Below, in pieces: positions 8,674 to 16,970 of a stretch of DNA of 37,083 bases (positions are counted from its first letter, which is position 1; every line of letters begins with the position of its first letter). Below the pieces are notes generated by a model. That model had not been told where the DNA came from and ran no database searches. It was given only the letters and a program-made list of their open reading frames with translations. The DNA lies in contig JACSRM010000220.1 of assembly GCA_014879745.1 (NCBI GenBank), positions 1 through 37,083 of the forward strand. Reading direction: 5' to 3'. This DNA comes from Burkholderiaceae bacterium. GTDB taxonomy: Bacteria; Pseudomonadota; Gammaproteobacteria; Burkholderiales; Burkholderiaceae_C. Made by a program: the position numbers and the translations under genes.

Positions 8674-8698
8674 GCACAACCGCGCAGTGTACTTGGGT

Positions 8699-9340
8699 TC
8701 AGCGCCGCGCCCGGCCGGCACGGGCATCGTGGCGCGGTGCACGCCCGCGCGGCGGCGCCGGCGGTTGCGCTGCCTCCTCGCGCGCGATCGCCAGAAGATG
8801 GTCGAGTTCGGCTTCCGCGACACCCTTCAATGCGCAGAAGTTGGCGCGCGCGAGCGTCGTGCGCTCGAAATCGCGCAGCAGCCCGGCACGGTTGCGGCGC
8901 TGCTGCCGGTCGAGTTCCTCGCGCGCCGCCCGGTTCGCCCGGCGCCGCGCCAGTTCGTCGGCGGCCGCCTTGCGATGCTCGTCGCTGATCTCGCCGTCGG
9001 GCTGGCCGTCGAGGTCGAATCTCGGCCCGCCCTTTGCAATCGCGAGCAGATACGACGTGCTGCCGGTATGCCGATGCAGGAAGGCCGACAGCGCGGCCCG
9101 GGTAAAGCTGCCCGGGCTGCGCGACTGGATATCCTTCTGGATGCGCAGCTTGATCGGTCTGGCGCCGCCCGCAAAGAGCGCCGGCCAGAGTTGCGCCAGG
9201 CGCTGGCCACACGCGGCGGGCGTCATCGGGGCCTCGGCCGGGGCCGGGACGGCGTCGGGCCGGCTGGCGCCATCCGGTGCCTGACCTTCTGGCGCCGAAG
9301 TGGCTGGAACCGGGTCGGGTTCGGTTGCGGTCGAGTGCAT
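8699..9340 (-). CDS. proQ: ProQ/FinO-family RNA chaperone
   Basis: RNA-binding protein of the ProQ/FinO group, which bind structured 3' ends and sRNAs and affect RNA stability and pairing. The 213-residue product has a disordered, Pro/Ala/Asp-rich N-terminus (about residues 1-45). The FinO-type domain follows at about 45-140, recognised by the run PIKLRIQKDI (from residue 62), SFTRAALSAFLHRHT, YLLAIAKGGPRFDLDG and the DEHRKAAADELARRR helix. A second charged alpha-helical region and a very basic C-terminus end the protein. I start it at the ATG at 9340; a TTG four codons upstream is the alternative. It appears monocistronic, with hairpins on both sides. The symbol is used for family membership, not proven orthology to E. 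coli ProQ. Confidence 0.85.
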   Translation of the reverse strand: MHSTATEPDPVPATSAPEGQAPDGASRPDAVPAPAEAPMTPAACGQRLAQLWPALFAGGARPIKLRIQKDIQSRSPGSFTRAALSAFLHRHTGSTSYLLAIAKGGPRFDLDGQPDGEISDEHRKAAADELARRRANRAAREELDRQQRRNRAGLLRDFERTTLARANFCALKGVAEAELDHLLAIAREEAAQPPAPPRGRAPRHDARAGRARR

Positions 9341-9386
9341 GGCGAGATGCAATGGATGATGTCGGTTGGCCCGGCATTGTGCCGCG

Positions 9387-9418
9387 CTGCCGGCGTGTCA
9401 GCGCCGGCGCGCCGGCAG
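9387..9418 (-). terminator. Stem-loop between the esterase gene and proQ
   Basis: A 9-bp inverted repeat, CTGCCGGCG (9387-9395) and CGCCGGCAG (9410-9418), lies directly after the esterase stop on the minus strand, with GCCGGC repeated in its loop. No T-run follows. It is plausible as a transcription end or processing barrier. Confidence 0.35.
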
Positions 9419-9425
9419 GCCGGTT

Positions 9426-10544
9426 TCAGGCTGCCTTGCGGGCCGCGGCATCGGCTGGCGCGACGGCCTCGAGAAAACCCCGGATCTCGTCGAAAGCCTC
9501 GCGCGCCTCGGGCAGTGCCGGGGTGAAGATTTGCCAGACGTGAACCATATGGCTCCAGGTCTGCAGCCGCACCGGCGAGCCGGCGGCGTGTGCCTTGTTC
9601 GCATAGCGCCTTGCGTCGTCGATCAGCATCTCGGCGCGGCTGGCCTGGATCAGCAGCGGCGGCAGGTTCGACAGATCACCCCGCAGCGGCGAGATGACAG
9701 GGTCGGCCGGGCGGATGCGGTTCTGCAGCCAGGCGCCCCACAGCAGCAGCGCGTGCGGGATGCGGATCAGGTGCCGGAAGATGGGCCCGAGCATCGGATC
9801 GGTGGCGAGGTTTGACTTCAGGCTCGGGCTTGCAAGCGCGGAATCGGTGGCCGGCGAAAGGGCGATCGCGGCGTCGGGCGCGCGCAGGCCGGCGTCTCGT
9901 ACCCAGGCGATCAGCGACAGCGTGAGGTTGCCGCCCGCGGAGTCACCGGCGACGAAGACGCTCGCCGCCGGCGCCGCGCCCTCGGGCCCGTTCTCGAGCA
10001 GCCAGCGGTAGGCGCTGCGGCAGTCTTCGATGCCGGCGCGTCGCGGATGCTCGGGCATCAGCCGATAGTCGATCGCGAGCACCGCGCCGCCGGTGATCTC
10101 GGCAAATCGCGCCGTGATGCTGCGATGGCTCTTCGGACTGCCCGCGGTGTACGCGCCGCCATGGACATAGAGCGTGCGCCGGTTCGGGTCGGCGCCCGGC
10201 GCGAGCACCCATTCGGCGCCGACCCCCGAGGCGTCGGCGGCGACGAAGCGGCAGGCCAAGCTGCGGCCGTCCATCATCGCGTCCATGCTCGATCGCATTT
10301 GCGCGAGGCGCTTCGAATACGGGACATGCGTGATATCGCCCAGCAGCCTGGCGAGCGTGTCGAGAACGCTGCGCTGCTCGCTGCTGCGGCCGTCGGCGCG
10401 CGCCTCGAAGCGCACTTCGACCGCGGCGTCCGGCGCAGCACCCGCCATGGCGTCCCATTGCCGCATCTCCGCCCCCTTCAGCCAGCGCGTGACGCCGAGC
10501 CAGGCCGCGATCGCGAGAAGCAGGATCAGAACGAATGTATTCAT
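9426..10544 (-). CDS. Alpha/beta hydrolase, hormone-sensitive-lipase (HSL) type esterase
   Basis: Predicted carboxylesterase. The 372-residue product has an N-terminal membrane helix (about residues 3-20), so it is probably anchored in the inner membrane. The HSL-family signatures are clear: oxyanion-hole motif HGG at 128-130 in LYVHGGAY, nucleophile Ser202 in GDSAGGNL, and a C-terminal histidine H335 in SHMVHVW. The acid of the triad usually sits in a D-x-L-x-D segment; here the aligned position appears to be glutamate E305 in SRAEMLIDD. It follows the acyltransferase gene by 69 bases on the same strand, which may hint at lipid-ester metabolism. Substrate cannot be told from sequence. Confidence 0.87.
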   Translation of the reverse strand: MNTFVLILLLAIAAWLGVTRWLKGAEMRQWDAMAGAAPDAAVEVRFEARADGRSSEQRSVLDTLARLLGDITHVPYSKRLAQMRSSMDAMMDGRSLACRFVAADASGVGAEWVLAPGADPNRRTLYVHGGAYTAGSPKSHRSITARFAEITGGAVLAIDYRLMPEHPRRAGIEDCRSAYRWLLENGPEGAAPAASVFVAGDSAGGNLTLSLIAWVRDAGLRAPDAAIALSPATDSALASPSLKSNLATDPMLGPIFRHLIRIPHALLLWGAWLQNRIRPADPVISPLRGDLSNLPPLLIQASRAEMLIDDARRYANKAHAAGSPVRLQTWSHMVHVWQIFTPALPEAREAFDEIRGFLEAVAPADAAARKAA

Positions 10545-10563
10545 CTGCAGCGCTGGAAACGGT

Positions 10564-10579
10564 GGCGGCCAGGGCCGCC
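10564..10579 (-). terminator. Short GC hairpin between acyltransferase and esterase genes
   Basis: GGCGGC and GCCGCC with a 4-base loop sit in the 69-base gap downstream of the acyltransferase gene. The stem is short and there is no T-run, so this may only slow transcription within an operon. Confidence 0.2.
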
Positions 10580-10613
10580 GAATGCGGTGGGCGACGGCCC
10601 CGCGCGCGGGACC

Positions 10614-11528
10614 TCAGGCATGGGCAACGCCGCGCCCGGCAGCAAGGATCGTATCGATCTGCGCATCCTTTTCTTCCCAGAGCCGTGCCAGCCATTGGTG
10701 GAACTGGCTGCGAAAGGCCGAGTCACCGGCATAGTCGCCGGATGCGAATTCGGCCGGGATCGGCAACTGGCGTATCCGCACGACGACGCGCTCGGTTCGG
10801 CCGCAAAGGAACTCCCAGAAGGTCGGCGCGCCTTGCGGATAGACGATCGTCACGTCGATCAGCGAATGGAACTGCTCGCCCATCGCGTTGAGGGCGAGCG
10901 CGAGCGCGCCGGCCTTGGGCTTGAGCAGGTGCCGGTAGGGTGAAGCCTGAGCCTGGTGCTTGGCCGTCGTGAAGCGCGTTCCTTCGGCAAAGTTCATCAC
11001 GCAGGTGGGGACGAGCGCGAACTTCTCGCATGCCCGGCGCGTCGTCTCGCGGTCCTGATCGCGCAACGCAGGATTTGCTCGCAGCGCCGCCTTCGAGTGC
11101 CGTCGCATGAACGGGAAGTCGAGCGCCCACCACGCGAGGCCGATCACCGGCACATAGATGAGTTGCTGCTTGAGGAAGAATTTGAGCATGGGGATGCGCC
11201 GGTTCAGCACGTGCTGGAGCACGAAGATGTCGACCCAGGACTGATGGTTGCAGTTGACCAGGTACCAGCCGGCGTACTGCAGGTCGGCCGCGCCCTGCAC
11301 GTCCCATTGCGTGCGCTGCGTGAGAAGCATCCATGCGCTGTTGAAGCCGATCCATTGGGTCGCGATCGCATTCAGCAGGGGATCGATTCGCGCCCGCACG
11401 GCGCGCATCGGCAGCGCAAGCTTGACGAGCGAGACGATGAACAGCAAGCTGCACCAGAACAGGGTGTTGAGCACCAGCAGGCACAGCGCGATCACGCCCA
11501 CGACGACGGGCGGCAGGAATCCGAGCAT
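10614..11528 (-). CDS. YihG-like acyltransferase (PlsC/LPLAT family)
   Basis: Membrane-bound acyltransferase of the 1-acyl-glycerol-3-phosphate acyltransferase superfamily. The 304-residue product has an N-terminal membrane segment (about residues 8-38). Its HX4D catalytic motif is NHQSWVD with H95 and D100, and block III is NFAEGTR at 179-185. The pattern VNCNHQSWVDIFVLQ, LKFFLKQQLIYVPVIGLAWWALDFPFMRR and the length resemble E. coli YihG more than PlsC itself. YihG-type enzymes are linked to acyl-chain composition of phosphatidic acid. It lies between the cold-shock gene and the esterase on the same strand; no strong Shine-Dalgarno is visible. Confidence 0.88.
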   Translation of the reverse strand: MLGFLPPVVVGVIALCLLVLNTLFWCSLLFIVSLVKLALPMRAVRARIDPLLNAIATQWIGFNSAWMLLTQRTQWDVQGAADLQYAGWYLVNCNHQSWVDIFVLQHVLNRRIPMLKFFLKQQLIYVPVIGLAWWALDFPFMRRHSKAALRANPALRDQDRETTRRACEKFALVPTCVMNFAEGTRFTTAKHQAQASPYRHLLKPKAGALALALNAMGEQFHSLIDVTIVYPQGAPTFWEFLCGRTERVVVRIRQLPIPAEFASGDYAGDSAFRSQFHQWLARLWEEKDAQIDTILAAGRGVAHA

Positions 11529-11636
11529 GGCAGGTCAAGGGAACTTCGCAAACGGGGGAAGCGCCGATGCGGCGAGCGCCCCATCGGCGTGAACGGCGAT
11601 CGGCGCCGCAGGGAACTCTAACAAGCTTTCGAGCGA

Positions 11637-11672
11637 TCTCGCCGGCACGCTGCGCCGCATGGCGCGGCGAGA
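11637..11672 (-). terminator. Stem-loop downstream of the cold-shock gene
   Basis: On the minus strand, just after the cold-shock gene, an outer stem TCTCGCCG/CGGCGAGA brackets a nested inverted repeat GCGCC-GCAT-GGCGC. It probably ends the short cold-shock transcript before the acyltransferase gene. No run of T follows. The rest of the 146-base gap up to the acyltransferase start shows nothing clear. Confidence 0.4.
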
Positions 11673-11674
11673 GC

Positions 11675-11953
11675 CTATCGGTGGGGCGCGGAACCCGCCG
11701 GCGGTGCAGCGGCTGCGGACTGTGCCGGCGGCGCGGACGCTGCGGCTGCTTCGACGGCGCGGATCTCCTGCGCCATCCTGCCCTTGGGCCCCTGGGCGAT
11801 CTCGAAGCTCACCCGCCCGCCCTGGCGAAGGGTGCGAAAACCCTCCATCTGGATCGCCGAGAAATGCGCGAATACGTCGTCGCCGCCGTCGTCGGGCTGG
11901 ATGAATCCGAAACCTTTGGAGTCGTTGAACCACTTGACCGTTCCGACTGCCAT
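11675..11953 (-). CDS. Cold-shock domain protein with Ala/Pro tail
   Basis: Single-stranded nucleic-acid-binding cold-shock protein. Residues 1-67 form one [23 protein letters not shown] with RNP1 KGFGFI (13-18) and RNP2 VFAHF (27-31). Residues 68-92 are an Ala/Pro/Ser tail absent from the roughly 70-residue classical Csp proteins. I start it at 11953, 6 bases after GGGGAG, which gives the standard Csp N-terminus; an upstream in-frame start adds 12 residues of no homology. A strong sigma-70-like promoter lies about 40 bases upstream, and the transcript leader would be about 32 bases, too short for the long thermosensing leader of E. coli cspA. Which csp paralogue it is cannot be told. Confidence 0.93.
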   Translation of the reverse strand: MAVGTVKWFNDSKGFGFIQPDDGGDDVFAHFSAIQMEGFRTLRQGGRVSFEIAQGPKGRMAQEIRAVEAAAASAPPAQSAAAAPPAGSAPHR

Positions 11954-11991
11954 CGCCGTCTCCCCACACGTCCCGCCGCAGCGGCGCAAGG

Positions 11992-12020
11992 ATTCTGCGC
12001 AGCGCCCGGATGGCTGTCAA
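11992..12020 (-). promoter_or_regulatory. Promoter of the cold-shock gene
   Basis: TTGACA (12015-12020), a 17-base spacer and CAGAAT (11992-11997) on the minus strand. The -35 is a perfect match and the -10 differs at one or two positions. The expected start of transcription is near 11985, leaving a leader of about 32 bases with a GGGGAG ribosome-binding site. Confidence 0.7.
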
Positions 12021-12096
12021 GGCGGACCGAAAAGGCGCCCCGTCGTGATGCAATTCGGTACTTGAGGAATGCCGATCCGGCGCAACATGGCAAGCA

Positions 12097-12124
12097 CTGA
12101 CAAGCGCAGTCCCATCTCTATAGA
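12097..12124 (+). promoter_or_regulatory. Promoter of clpS-clpA
   Basis: CTGACA (12097-12102), a 16-base spacer and TATAGA (12119-12124), followed by AT. Transcription would begin around 12130-12132, only a few bases before the clpS ATG at 12134, implying a leaderless or nearly leaderless mRNA. No Shine-Dalgarno precedes that ATG. The element is divergent from the cold-shock promoter, with about 75 bases between the two -35 boxes. Confidence 0.6.
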
Positions 12125-12133
12125 ATCGTCTTC

Positions 12134-12490
12134 ATGCCGCGTGAAAAGCCCAAGCTTCCTGCTGTGCGACCGAGCGTGCCGGCGCCCGACGAGGGGCAGG
12201 GCAGCGTGGTGGTCGAGCGGCAGGCCGCAAGGGTGGAACCTCCGCCGCTTTTTCAGGTCGTGCTGCTCAATGATGACTACACACCGATGGAGTTCGTCGT
12301 GATGATCCTGCAGGAATTCTTCAGCCACGATCTGGAAACGGCGACGCAGATCATGCTGAAGATCCATCACGAAGGTCGCGGGGTGTGCGGCGTGTTCACG
12401 AAGGACGTGGCCGCAACCAAGGTCGAAACGGTGTCCGCCGCCTCGAGGCGTCATGGTCACCCGCTGCAATGCATTCTGGAGGCCGCATGA
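12134..12490 (+). CDS. clpS: ClpAP protease adaptor ClpS
   Basis: Adaptor that delivers N-degron substrates to ClpAP. The 118-residue product has a flexible N-terminus (about residues 1-37) followed by the ClpS core: [27 protein letters not shown], with the DDYTPMEF segment that forms the N-degron pocket, [34 protein letters not shown], and a C-terminal HPLQC. The start at 12134 gives a length normal for betaproteobacterial ClpS. An in-frame GTG near 12206, preceded by a GAGGGG-like sequence, could give a form without the flexible N-terminus, which is the part that enters the ClpA pore. The stop overlaps the clpA start (ATGA). Confidence 0.95.
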   Translation: MPREKPKLPAVRPSVPAPDEGQGSVVVERQAARVEPPPLFQVVLLNDDYTPMEFVVMILQEFFSHDLETATQIMLKIHHEGRGVCGVFTKDVAATKVETVSAASRRHGHPLQCILEAA

Positions 12491-14787
12491 TCGCCCAAGA
12501 ACTTGAAGTCAGCCTGCACATGGCGTTCGTCGAAGCACGCCAGCAGCGCCACGAGTTCATCACTGTCGAGCATCTGCTGCTCGCGCTGCTGGACAATCCA
12601 TCGGCGGCCGAGGTGCTGCGCGCCTGCTCGGCCAATACCGACGAGCTTCGCAAGAGCCTGGTGCAGTTCGTCAAGGAGAATACGCCCACCGTCGGCGGCG
12701 CCGACGAGGTCGACACCCAGCCGACGCTGGGCTTCCAGCGCGTGATCCAGCGCGCGATCATGCACGTGCAATCCACCGGCAGCGGCAAGAAGGAAGTCAC
12801 CGGCGCCAACGTCCTCGTCGCGATCTTCGGCGAGAAGGATTCGCACGCCGTCTACTACCTGCACCAGCAGGGCGTCACAAGGCTCGATGTCGTCAACTTC
12901 ATCGCCCACGGCATCAAGAAGTCCGACCCGCCGGAGCCGGCGAAGTCGGGCGACGGCCGCGGCGAGGGAGAGAAGGAAGAGAGCGAAGGCAAGGCCTCGC
13001 CGCTGGATCAGTTCACGCAGAACCTGAACCAGCTCGCGCGCGACGGCAAGATCGATCCGCTGATCGGCCGCGAGCACGAGGTCGAACGCGTGATCCAGAT
13101 CCTGTGCCGCCGGCGCAAGAACAATCCGCTGCTCGTCGGCGAGGCGGGCGTCGGCAAGACCGCGATCGCCGAAGGCCTGGCGTGGCGGATCACGCAGTCC
13201 GACGTGCCCGAGATCCTGGCCAACGCGACCGTCTATGCGCTCGACATGGGCGCGCTGCTGGCGGGCACCAAATACCGCGGCGACTTCGAACAGCGCCTGA
13301 AGGGTGTGCTCAAGAATATGAAGGAGGTGCCGGGCGCGATCCTCTTCATCGACGAGATCCACACCCTGATCGGCGCCGGCGCGGCGTCGGGCGGCACGCT
13401 CGATGCGAGCAATCTGCTCAAGCCGGCGCTCGGCTCGGGCGCGTTGAAATGCATCGGCGCGACGACCTTCACCGAATACCGCGGCATCTTCGAGAAGGAT
13501 GCGGCGCTGTCGCGGCGCTTCCAGAAGGTCGACGTGACCGAGCCTTCGGTCGAGCAGACGGTCGAGATCCTGAAGGGCCTGAAGTCGCGCTTCGAGGAGC
13601 ACCACAGCGTCAAGTACGCGCTCGGCGCGCTGCAGGCGGCGGCCGAGCTGTCGGCCAAGTTCATCAACGACCGCCACCTGCCCGACAAGGCGATCGACGT
13701 CATCGACGAGGCCGGCGCCGCGCAGCGCATCCTGCCGAAGAACAAGCAGAAGAAGACGATCAACCGCGCCGAAGTCGAGGATATCGTCGCCAAGATCGCG
13801 CGCATCCCGCCGGCGAGCGTCAGCAACGACGACCGCTCGAAGTTGAAGAGCCTGGACCGCGACTTGAAGAGCGTCGTCTTCGGCCAGGACCCGGCGCTCG
13901 ACGCGCTCGCCTCGGCGATCAAGATGGCGCGCTCGGGGCTGGGCAAGCCCGACAAGCCGATCGGCTCCTTCCTCTTCACCGGGCCGACCGGCGTCGGCAA
14001 GACCGAGGCCGCGCGCCAGCTCGCCTACATCCTCGGCATCGAACTCATCCGCTTCGACATGAGCGAGTACATGGAGCGCCATGCGGTGAGCCGCCTGATC
14101 GGCGCGCCCCCCGGCTACGTCGGCTTCGACCAGGGCGGGCTATTGACCGAGGCGATCAGCAAGAAGCCGCACGCGGTGCTGCTGCTCGACGAGATCGAGA
14201 AGGCGCACCCCGACGTCTTCAACGTGCTGCTGCAGGTGATGGACCACGGGACGCTGACCGACAACAACGGCCGCAAGGCGGACTTTCGCAACGTCATCAT
14301 CGTGATGACGACGAATGCCGGCGCCGAGACGATGAACAAGGCGACGATAGGCTTCACGAACGCGCGCGAGTCGGGCGACGAGATGGCCGACGTGAAGCGC
14401 CTCTTCACGCCCGAGTTCCGCAACCGGTTGGATGCGATCGTCAGCTTCAAGGCGCTCGACGAGGAGATCATCCTGCGCGTCGTCGACAAGTTCCTGCTCC
14501 AGCTCGAGGGCCAGCTCGCCGAGAAGAAGGTCGAGGTGACGTTCACCGACGGCCTGCGCAAGTACCTCGCGAAGAAGGGCTTCGATCCGCTGATGGGTGC
14601 GCGACCGATGCAGCGCCTGATCCAGGATACGATCCGCCGCGCGCTGGCCGACGAACTGCTCTTCGGCCGGCTCGTCGATGGCGGCCGGCTCACGATCGAC
14701 ATCGATGCGCAGGGTGCGATCGAACTCGACATTCAGCCGCAGCGCAAGAGCGACAAGCCCAAGGCGGAGCCCGCAACGGCCGATTGA
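12487..14787 (+). CDS. clpA: ATP-dependent Clp protease ATP-binding subunit ClpA
   Basis: AAA+ unfoldase that feeds substrates into ClpP. The 766-residue product has the N-terminal repeat domain (about 1-145) that docks ClpS, a charged linker (about 145-170), and two AAA modules. The Walker A motifs are GEAGVGKT (about residue 218) and GPTGVGKT (about 499), with the corresponding Walker B segments [13 protein letters not shown] and [16 protein letters not shown] ClpP-docking IGF tripeptide lies near residue 621, where E. coli ClpA has IGL. Length and linker fit ClpA rather than ClpB or ClpC. The start is fixed by the ATGA overlap with clpS, so the two are co-translated. A terminator-like hairpin follows. 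Confidence 0.97.
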   Translation: MIAQELEVSLHMAFVEARQQRHEFITVEHLLLALLDNPSAAEVLRACSANTDELRKSLVQFVKENTPTVGGADEVDTQPTLGFQRVIQRAIMHVQSTGSGKKEVTGANVLVAIFGEKDSHAVYYLHQQGVTRLDVVNFIAHGIKKSDPPEPAKSGDGRGEGEKEESEGKASPLDQFTQNLNQLARDGKIDPLIGREHEVERVIQILCRRRKNNPLLVGEAGVGKTAIAEGLAWRITQSDVPEILANATVYALDMGALLAGTKYRGDFEQRLKGVLKNMKEVPGAILFIDEIHTLIGAGAASGGTLDASNLLKPALGSGALKCIGATTFTEYRGIFEKDAALSRRFQKVDVTEPSVEQTVEILKGLKSRFEEHHSVKYALGALQAAAELSAKFINDRHLPDKAIDVIDEAGAAQRILPKNKQKKTINRAEVEDIVAKIARIPPASVSNDDRSKLKSLDRDLKSVVFGQDPALDALASAIKMARSGLGKPDKPIGSFLFTGPTGVGKTEAARQLAYILGIELIRFDMSEYMERHAVSRLIGAPPGYVGFDQGGLLTEAISKKPHAVLLLDEIEKAHPDVFNVLLQVMDHGTLTDNNGRKADFRNVIIVMTTNAGAETMNKATIGFTNARESGDEMADVKRLFTPEFRNRLDAIVSFKALDEEIILRVVDKFLLQLEGQLAEKKVEVTFTDGLRKYLAKKGFDPLMGARPMQRLIQDTIRRALADELLFGRLVDGGRLTIDIDAQGAIELDIQPQRKSDKPKAEPATAD

Positions 14788-14811
14788 AGTCGCAAGCGAT
14801 GCTTGTTCGAG

Positions 14812-14832
14812 CGGGGCCCCGAGTGGGCCCCG
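14812..14832 (+). terminator. Bidirectional terminator-like hairpin between clpA and mtfA
   Basis: A perfect 8-bp stem, CGGGGCCC and GGGCCCCG with a 5-base loop, lies 24 bases after the clpA stop and 19 bases before the convergent mtfA stop. It is followed by TTCCATTC on the plus strand. Its position between convergent genes supports termination of both transcripts. Confidence 0.6.
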
Positions 14833-14851
14833 TTCCATTCGGGCCGTGCGC

Positions 14852-15643
14852 TTAGCGCGCGTCTGGCGCGCCAGCCGGATTCTGGCGATAGAAGTCCGCC
14901 AACGCGGCATAGAGCGCCGGATGCTCGGCGCGCAGATCGAACGGCGCGACGAAGAAGGTTTCGCTCGCGACGGCAAAGAACTCTTCGAGCGACTCGCTCG
15001 CGTAGGGATCGAGCAGCGGCTCGTCGCCGCGGTCGACCACGTCGCACAGCGTCTCGTAGTGCGCCTGCATCACGGCGAGCCAGCGCTCGCGCGCCGCGCG
15101 GTTCGGCAGCGGCGGCACGCCGTCGGCAATGCCGTCGCGCATGTCGATCACGTGTGCGAATTCGTGGATCACGACGTTGTAGCCGTACTCGGCCGAGTCG
15201 CCGGAATCGGCGACGTCGCGCCACGACAGCATGACGGGGCCGCCTTCCATGGCCTCGCCGGCAAGCGATTCGTCGTATTCGTGGACGACGCCGGCCTCGT
15301 CCATGTGCTCTCGCCGCACCGATACCAGATCGGGGTGGACGACGATGCCGACAAAGCCGTCGTACCAGTCGAGGCCGAGTTCGAGCACCGGCAGGCAGGC
15401 TTGCGCCGCGATCGCCACCGCCATCTCGTCGGTCACCTGCAGGCCGTGGCCGCCGCTGAACTCCTTGCGGGCAAGAAAGAGCGTCGTCATCTCGCGCAGT
15501 CGGCGAAGATCCTGCGCCGGGCGCCGGGTCAGGAACGGATAGCGCGCCAGCGTCAACTGCCACAGCGCTTCGGGAATCGCGCGCTGTTCGAGGATGCGCG
15601 CTTCGCGCCGCTCGCGCAGCGCCTGCCACCAGTGCGCAATCAC
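14852..15643 (-). CDS. mtfA: Zinc-dependent peptidase MtfA (M90 family)
   Basis: Cytoplasmic metallopeptidase; in E. coli MtfA (YeeI) binds the glucose-responsive repressor Mlc (DgsA) and so affects ptsG expression. The 263-residue product has the gluzincin motif HEFAH at residues 160-164, inside NVVIHEFAHVIDMRDG. A downstream glutamate, in the YASESLEEFFAVASETFF segment, is where the third zinc ligand lies. The family N-terminal pattern (PFL, L..L...T..FL..K.F) is present. The start is the GTG at 15643, overlapping the lpxH stop (GTGA); longer in-frame extensions would read through lpxH. No Mlc or PTS gene is nearby, so the E. coli role should not be assumed. Confidence 0.9.
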   Translation of the reverse strand: MIAHWWQALRERREARILEQRAIPEALWQLTLARYPFLTRRPAQDLRRLREMTTLFLARKEFSGGHGLQVTDEMAVAIAAQACLPVLELGLDWYDGFVGIVVHPDLVSVRREHMDEAGVVHEYDESLAGEAMEGGPVMLSWRDVADSGDSAEYGYNVVIHEFAHVIDMRDGIADGVPPLPNRAARERWLAVMQAHYETLCDVVDRGDEPLLDPYASESLEEFFAVASETFFVAPFDLRAEHPALYAALADFYRQNPAGAPDAR

Positions 15644-16461
15644 GGCGCCGGCGTGGCCCCACTCGCCTGTGCGAGAGTGAGTCGCTCGAAGCCGGCGCGC
15701 GTGAGCCTGAGCACCTGCGCACGCCCGCCGCGGCTCGCATGGTCGAGATCCCAGTCGCTCAAGACGTGGCGCATGAATCCGGCCGCCAGCGGTGCGCTGC
15801 CGGGCCGATGCGTGTGGCCGTGAACGAGCGCGTGCGCGTCGGCGTTGCGCAGCCAGGCGGCCGCGGCGCCGGCGTCGATATCGGCGGCATCGGCCGGCAA
15901 CAGGCCTTCGGCGTTGCGCTGCTCGCTCGCGTGGCGCATCTGCGCCGCGTGCCGCCGCCGCTCGGCGAGCGGCAACGCGAGCGCCATCGCCTGCCATTGC
16001 GGATTGCGCACCATGGCGCGAAAGCGCTGGTATTCGGTGTCGGCCAGGCACAGCGCGTCGCCGTGCGTCAGCAGCACGCGCTGATCGAAGGCCGCCAGCA
16101 GCGTCGGGTCGGGCAGCGCGATCACCCCGCAATCGGCGAGCATCGCGTCGCCGAGCAGGAAGTCGCGATTGCCGGCCATGAAGCCGACGCGGCGCCGGCG
16201 TGCCGCCTGCTTCAGAATGTCAGCGCACTGCGCCTCGAAGCCTTCGAGTCGCGCATCGTCGCCGACCCAGGCATCGAACAGATCGCCGAGGATGAATACC
16301 GCGTCGGCCGTCGTGCCAAGCAGATATGCCGCCCACGCATCGAAGGTGCGCGGCATATCGGCCGCGAGGTGGATGTCGGAGATGAAGTCGATCGCCGACC
16401 AGCCCTCGGCGGCCGTCAGTTCGTGGGCGGCCGAAGGCACGCCGGCGGCGGCTGTGCTCAC
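15640..16461 (-). CDS. lpxH: UDP-2,3-diacylglucosamine pyrophosphatase LpxH
   Basis: Peripheral membrane metallophosphoesterase that cleaves UDP-2,3-diacylglucosamine to lipid X and UMP in lipid A synthesis. The 273-residue product has the full calcineurin-like motif set: DFISDIHL (D29, H31), [11 protein letters not shown] (D60), GNRDFLLG (N98, R99, D100), LTHGDALC and HGHTHRP. The start is the GTG at 16461, whose GTGA overlaps the ppiB stop. It is about 20-30 residues longer than E. coli LpxH, partly from an N-terminal Ala-rich segment; a later start cannot be excluded. Confidence 0.94.
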   Translation of the reverse strand: MSTAAAGVPSAAHELTAAEGWSAIDFISDIHLAADMPRTFDAWAAYLLGTTADAVFILGDLFDAWVGDDARLEGFEAQCADILKQAARRRRVGFMAGNRDFLLGDAMLADCGVIALPDPTLLAAFDQRVLLTHGDALCLADTEYQRFRAMVRNPQWQAMALALPLAERRRHAAQMRHASEQRNAEGLLPADAADIDAGAAAAWLRNADAHALVHGHTHRPGSAPLAAGFMRHVLSDWDLDHASRGGRAQVLRLTRAGFERLTLAQASGATPAP

Positions 16462-16967
16462 GCGGCGGCGACGATCTTGGCCGAGACGATGACGACGTCG
16501 TCGACCGGCACGTCGCCATGCCCGCCACGGCTCGCGGTGCGCACGCCTTCGATCGCATCGACGACGTCGCTGCCCGAGACGACCTTGCCGAAGACCGCAT
16601 AGCCCCAGCCCTGCGCATTCTCGGCCTTGTGATCGAGGAAGGCGTTGTCGGCGGTATTGATGAAGAACTGCGCGGTCGCCGAATGCGGGTCCGAGGTGCG
16701 CGCCATCGCGAGCGTGTAGTGCCGGTTCTTCAGGCCGTTGTTCGCCTCGTTGGCGATCGGTGCGCGTACGCGCTTCTGGTTCATGCCGGGTTCGAAGCCG
16801 CCACCCTGGATCATGAAGCCCTTGATGACGCGGTGAAAGACGGTGCCGTCGTAGTGCCCGGCACGCACGTAGTCGGCGAAGTTGGCGGCGGACTTGGGCG
16901 CGCTGGCGTCGTCGAGTTCGACGCGGATCGTGCCCTGGCTGGTTTCGAGATCGACGAGGGTGCTCAT
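16458..16967 (-). CDS. ppiB: Cytoplasmic peptidyl-prolyl cis-trans isomerase B (cyclophilin)
   Basis: Cyclophilin-type proline isomerase. The 169-residue product lacks a signal peptide and has the cyclophilin core: [23 protein letters not shown] with the catalytic arginine in FHRVI, the [19 protein letters not shown] block, and [18 protein letters not shown] near the C-terminus. The start at 16967 is 3 bases from the ppiA stop region, and the stop overlaps the lpxH GTG. It is a close paralogue of the neighbouring ppiA, consistent with tandem duplication and retargeting. Confidence 0.95.
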   Translation of the reverse strand: MSTLVDLETSQGTIRVELDDASAPKSAANFADYVRAGHYDGTVFHRVIKGFMIQGGGFEPGMNQKRVRAPIANEANNGLKNRHYTLAMARTSDPHSATAQFFINTADNAFLDHKAENAQGWGYAVFGKVVSGSDVVDAIEGVRTASRGGHGDVPVDDVVIVSAKIVAAA

Positions 16968-16970
16968 GGC

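Noticed and set aside
12457..14082. A 541-codon open frame on the minus strand across clpA
   Set aside because: Antisense to a fully conserved clpA gene; composition is Leu/Asp/Arg/Val-rich without motifs.
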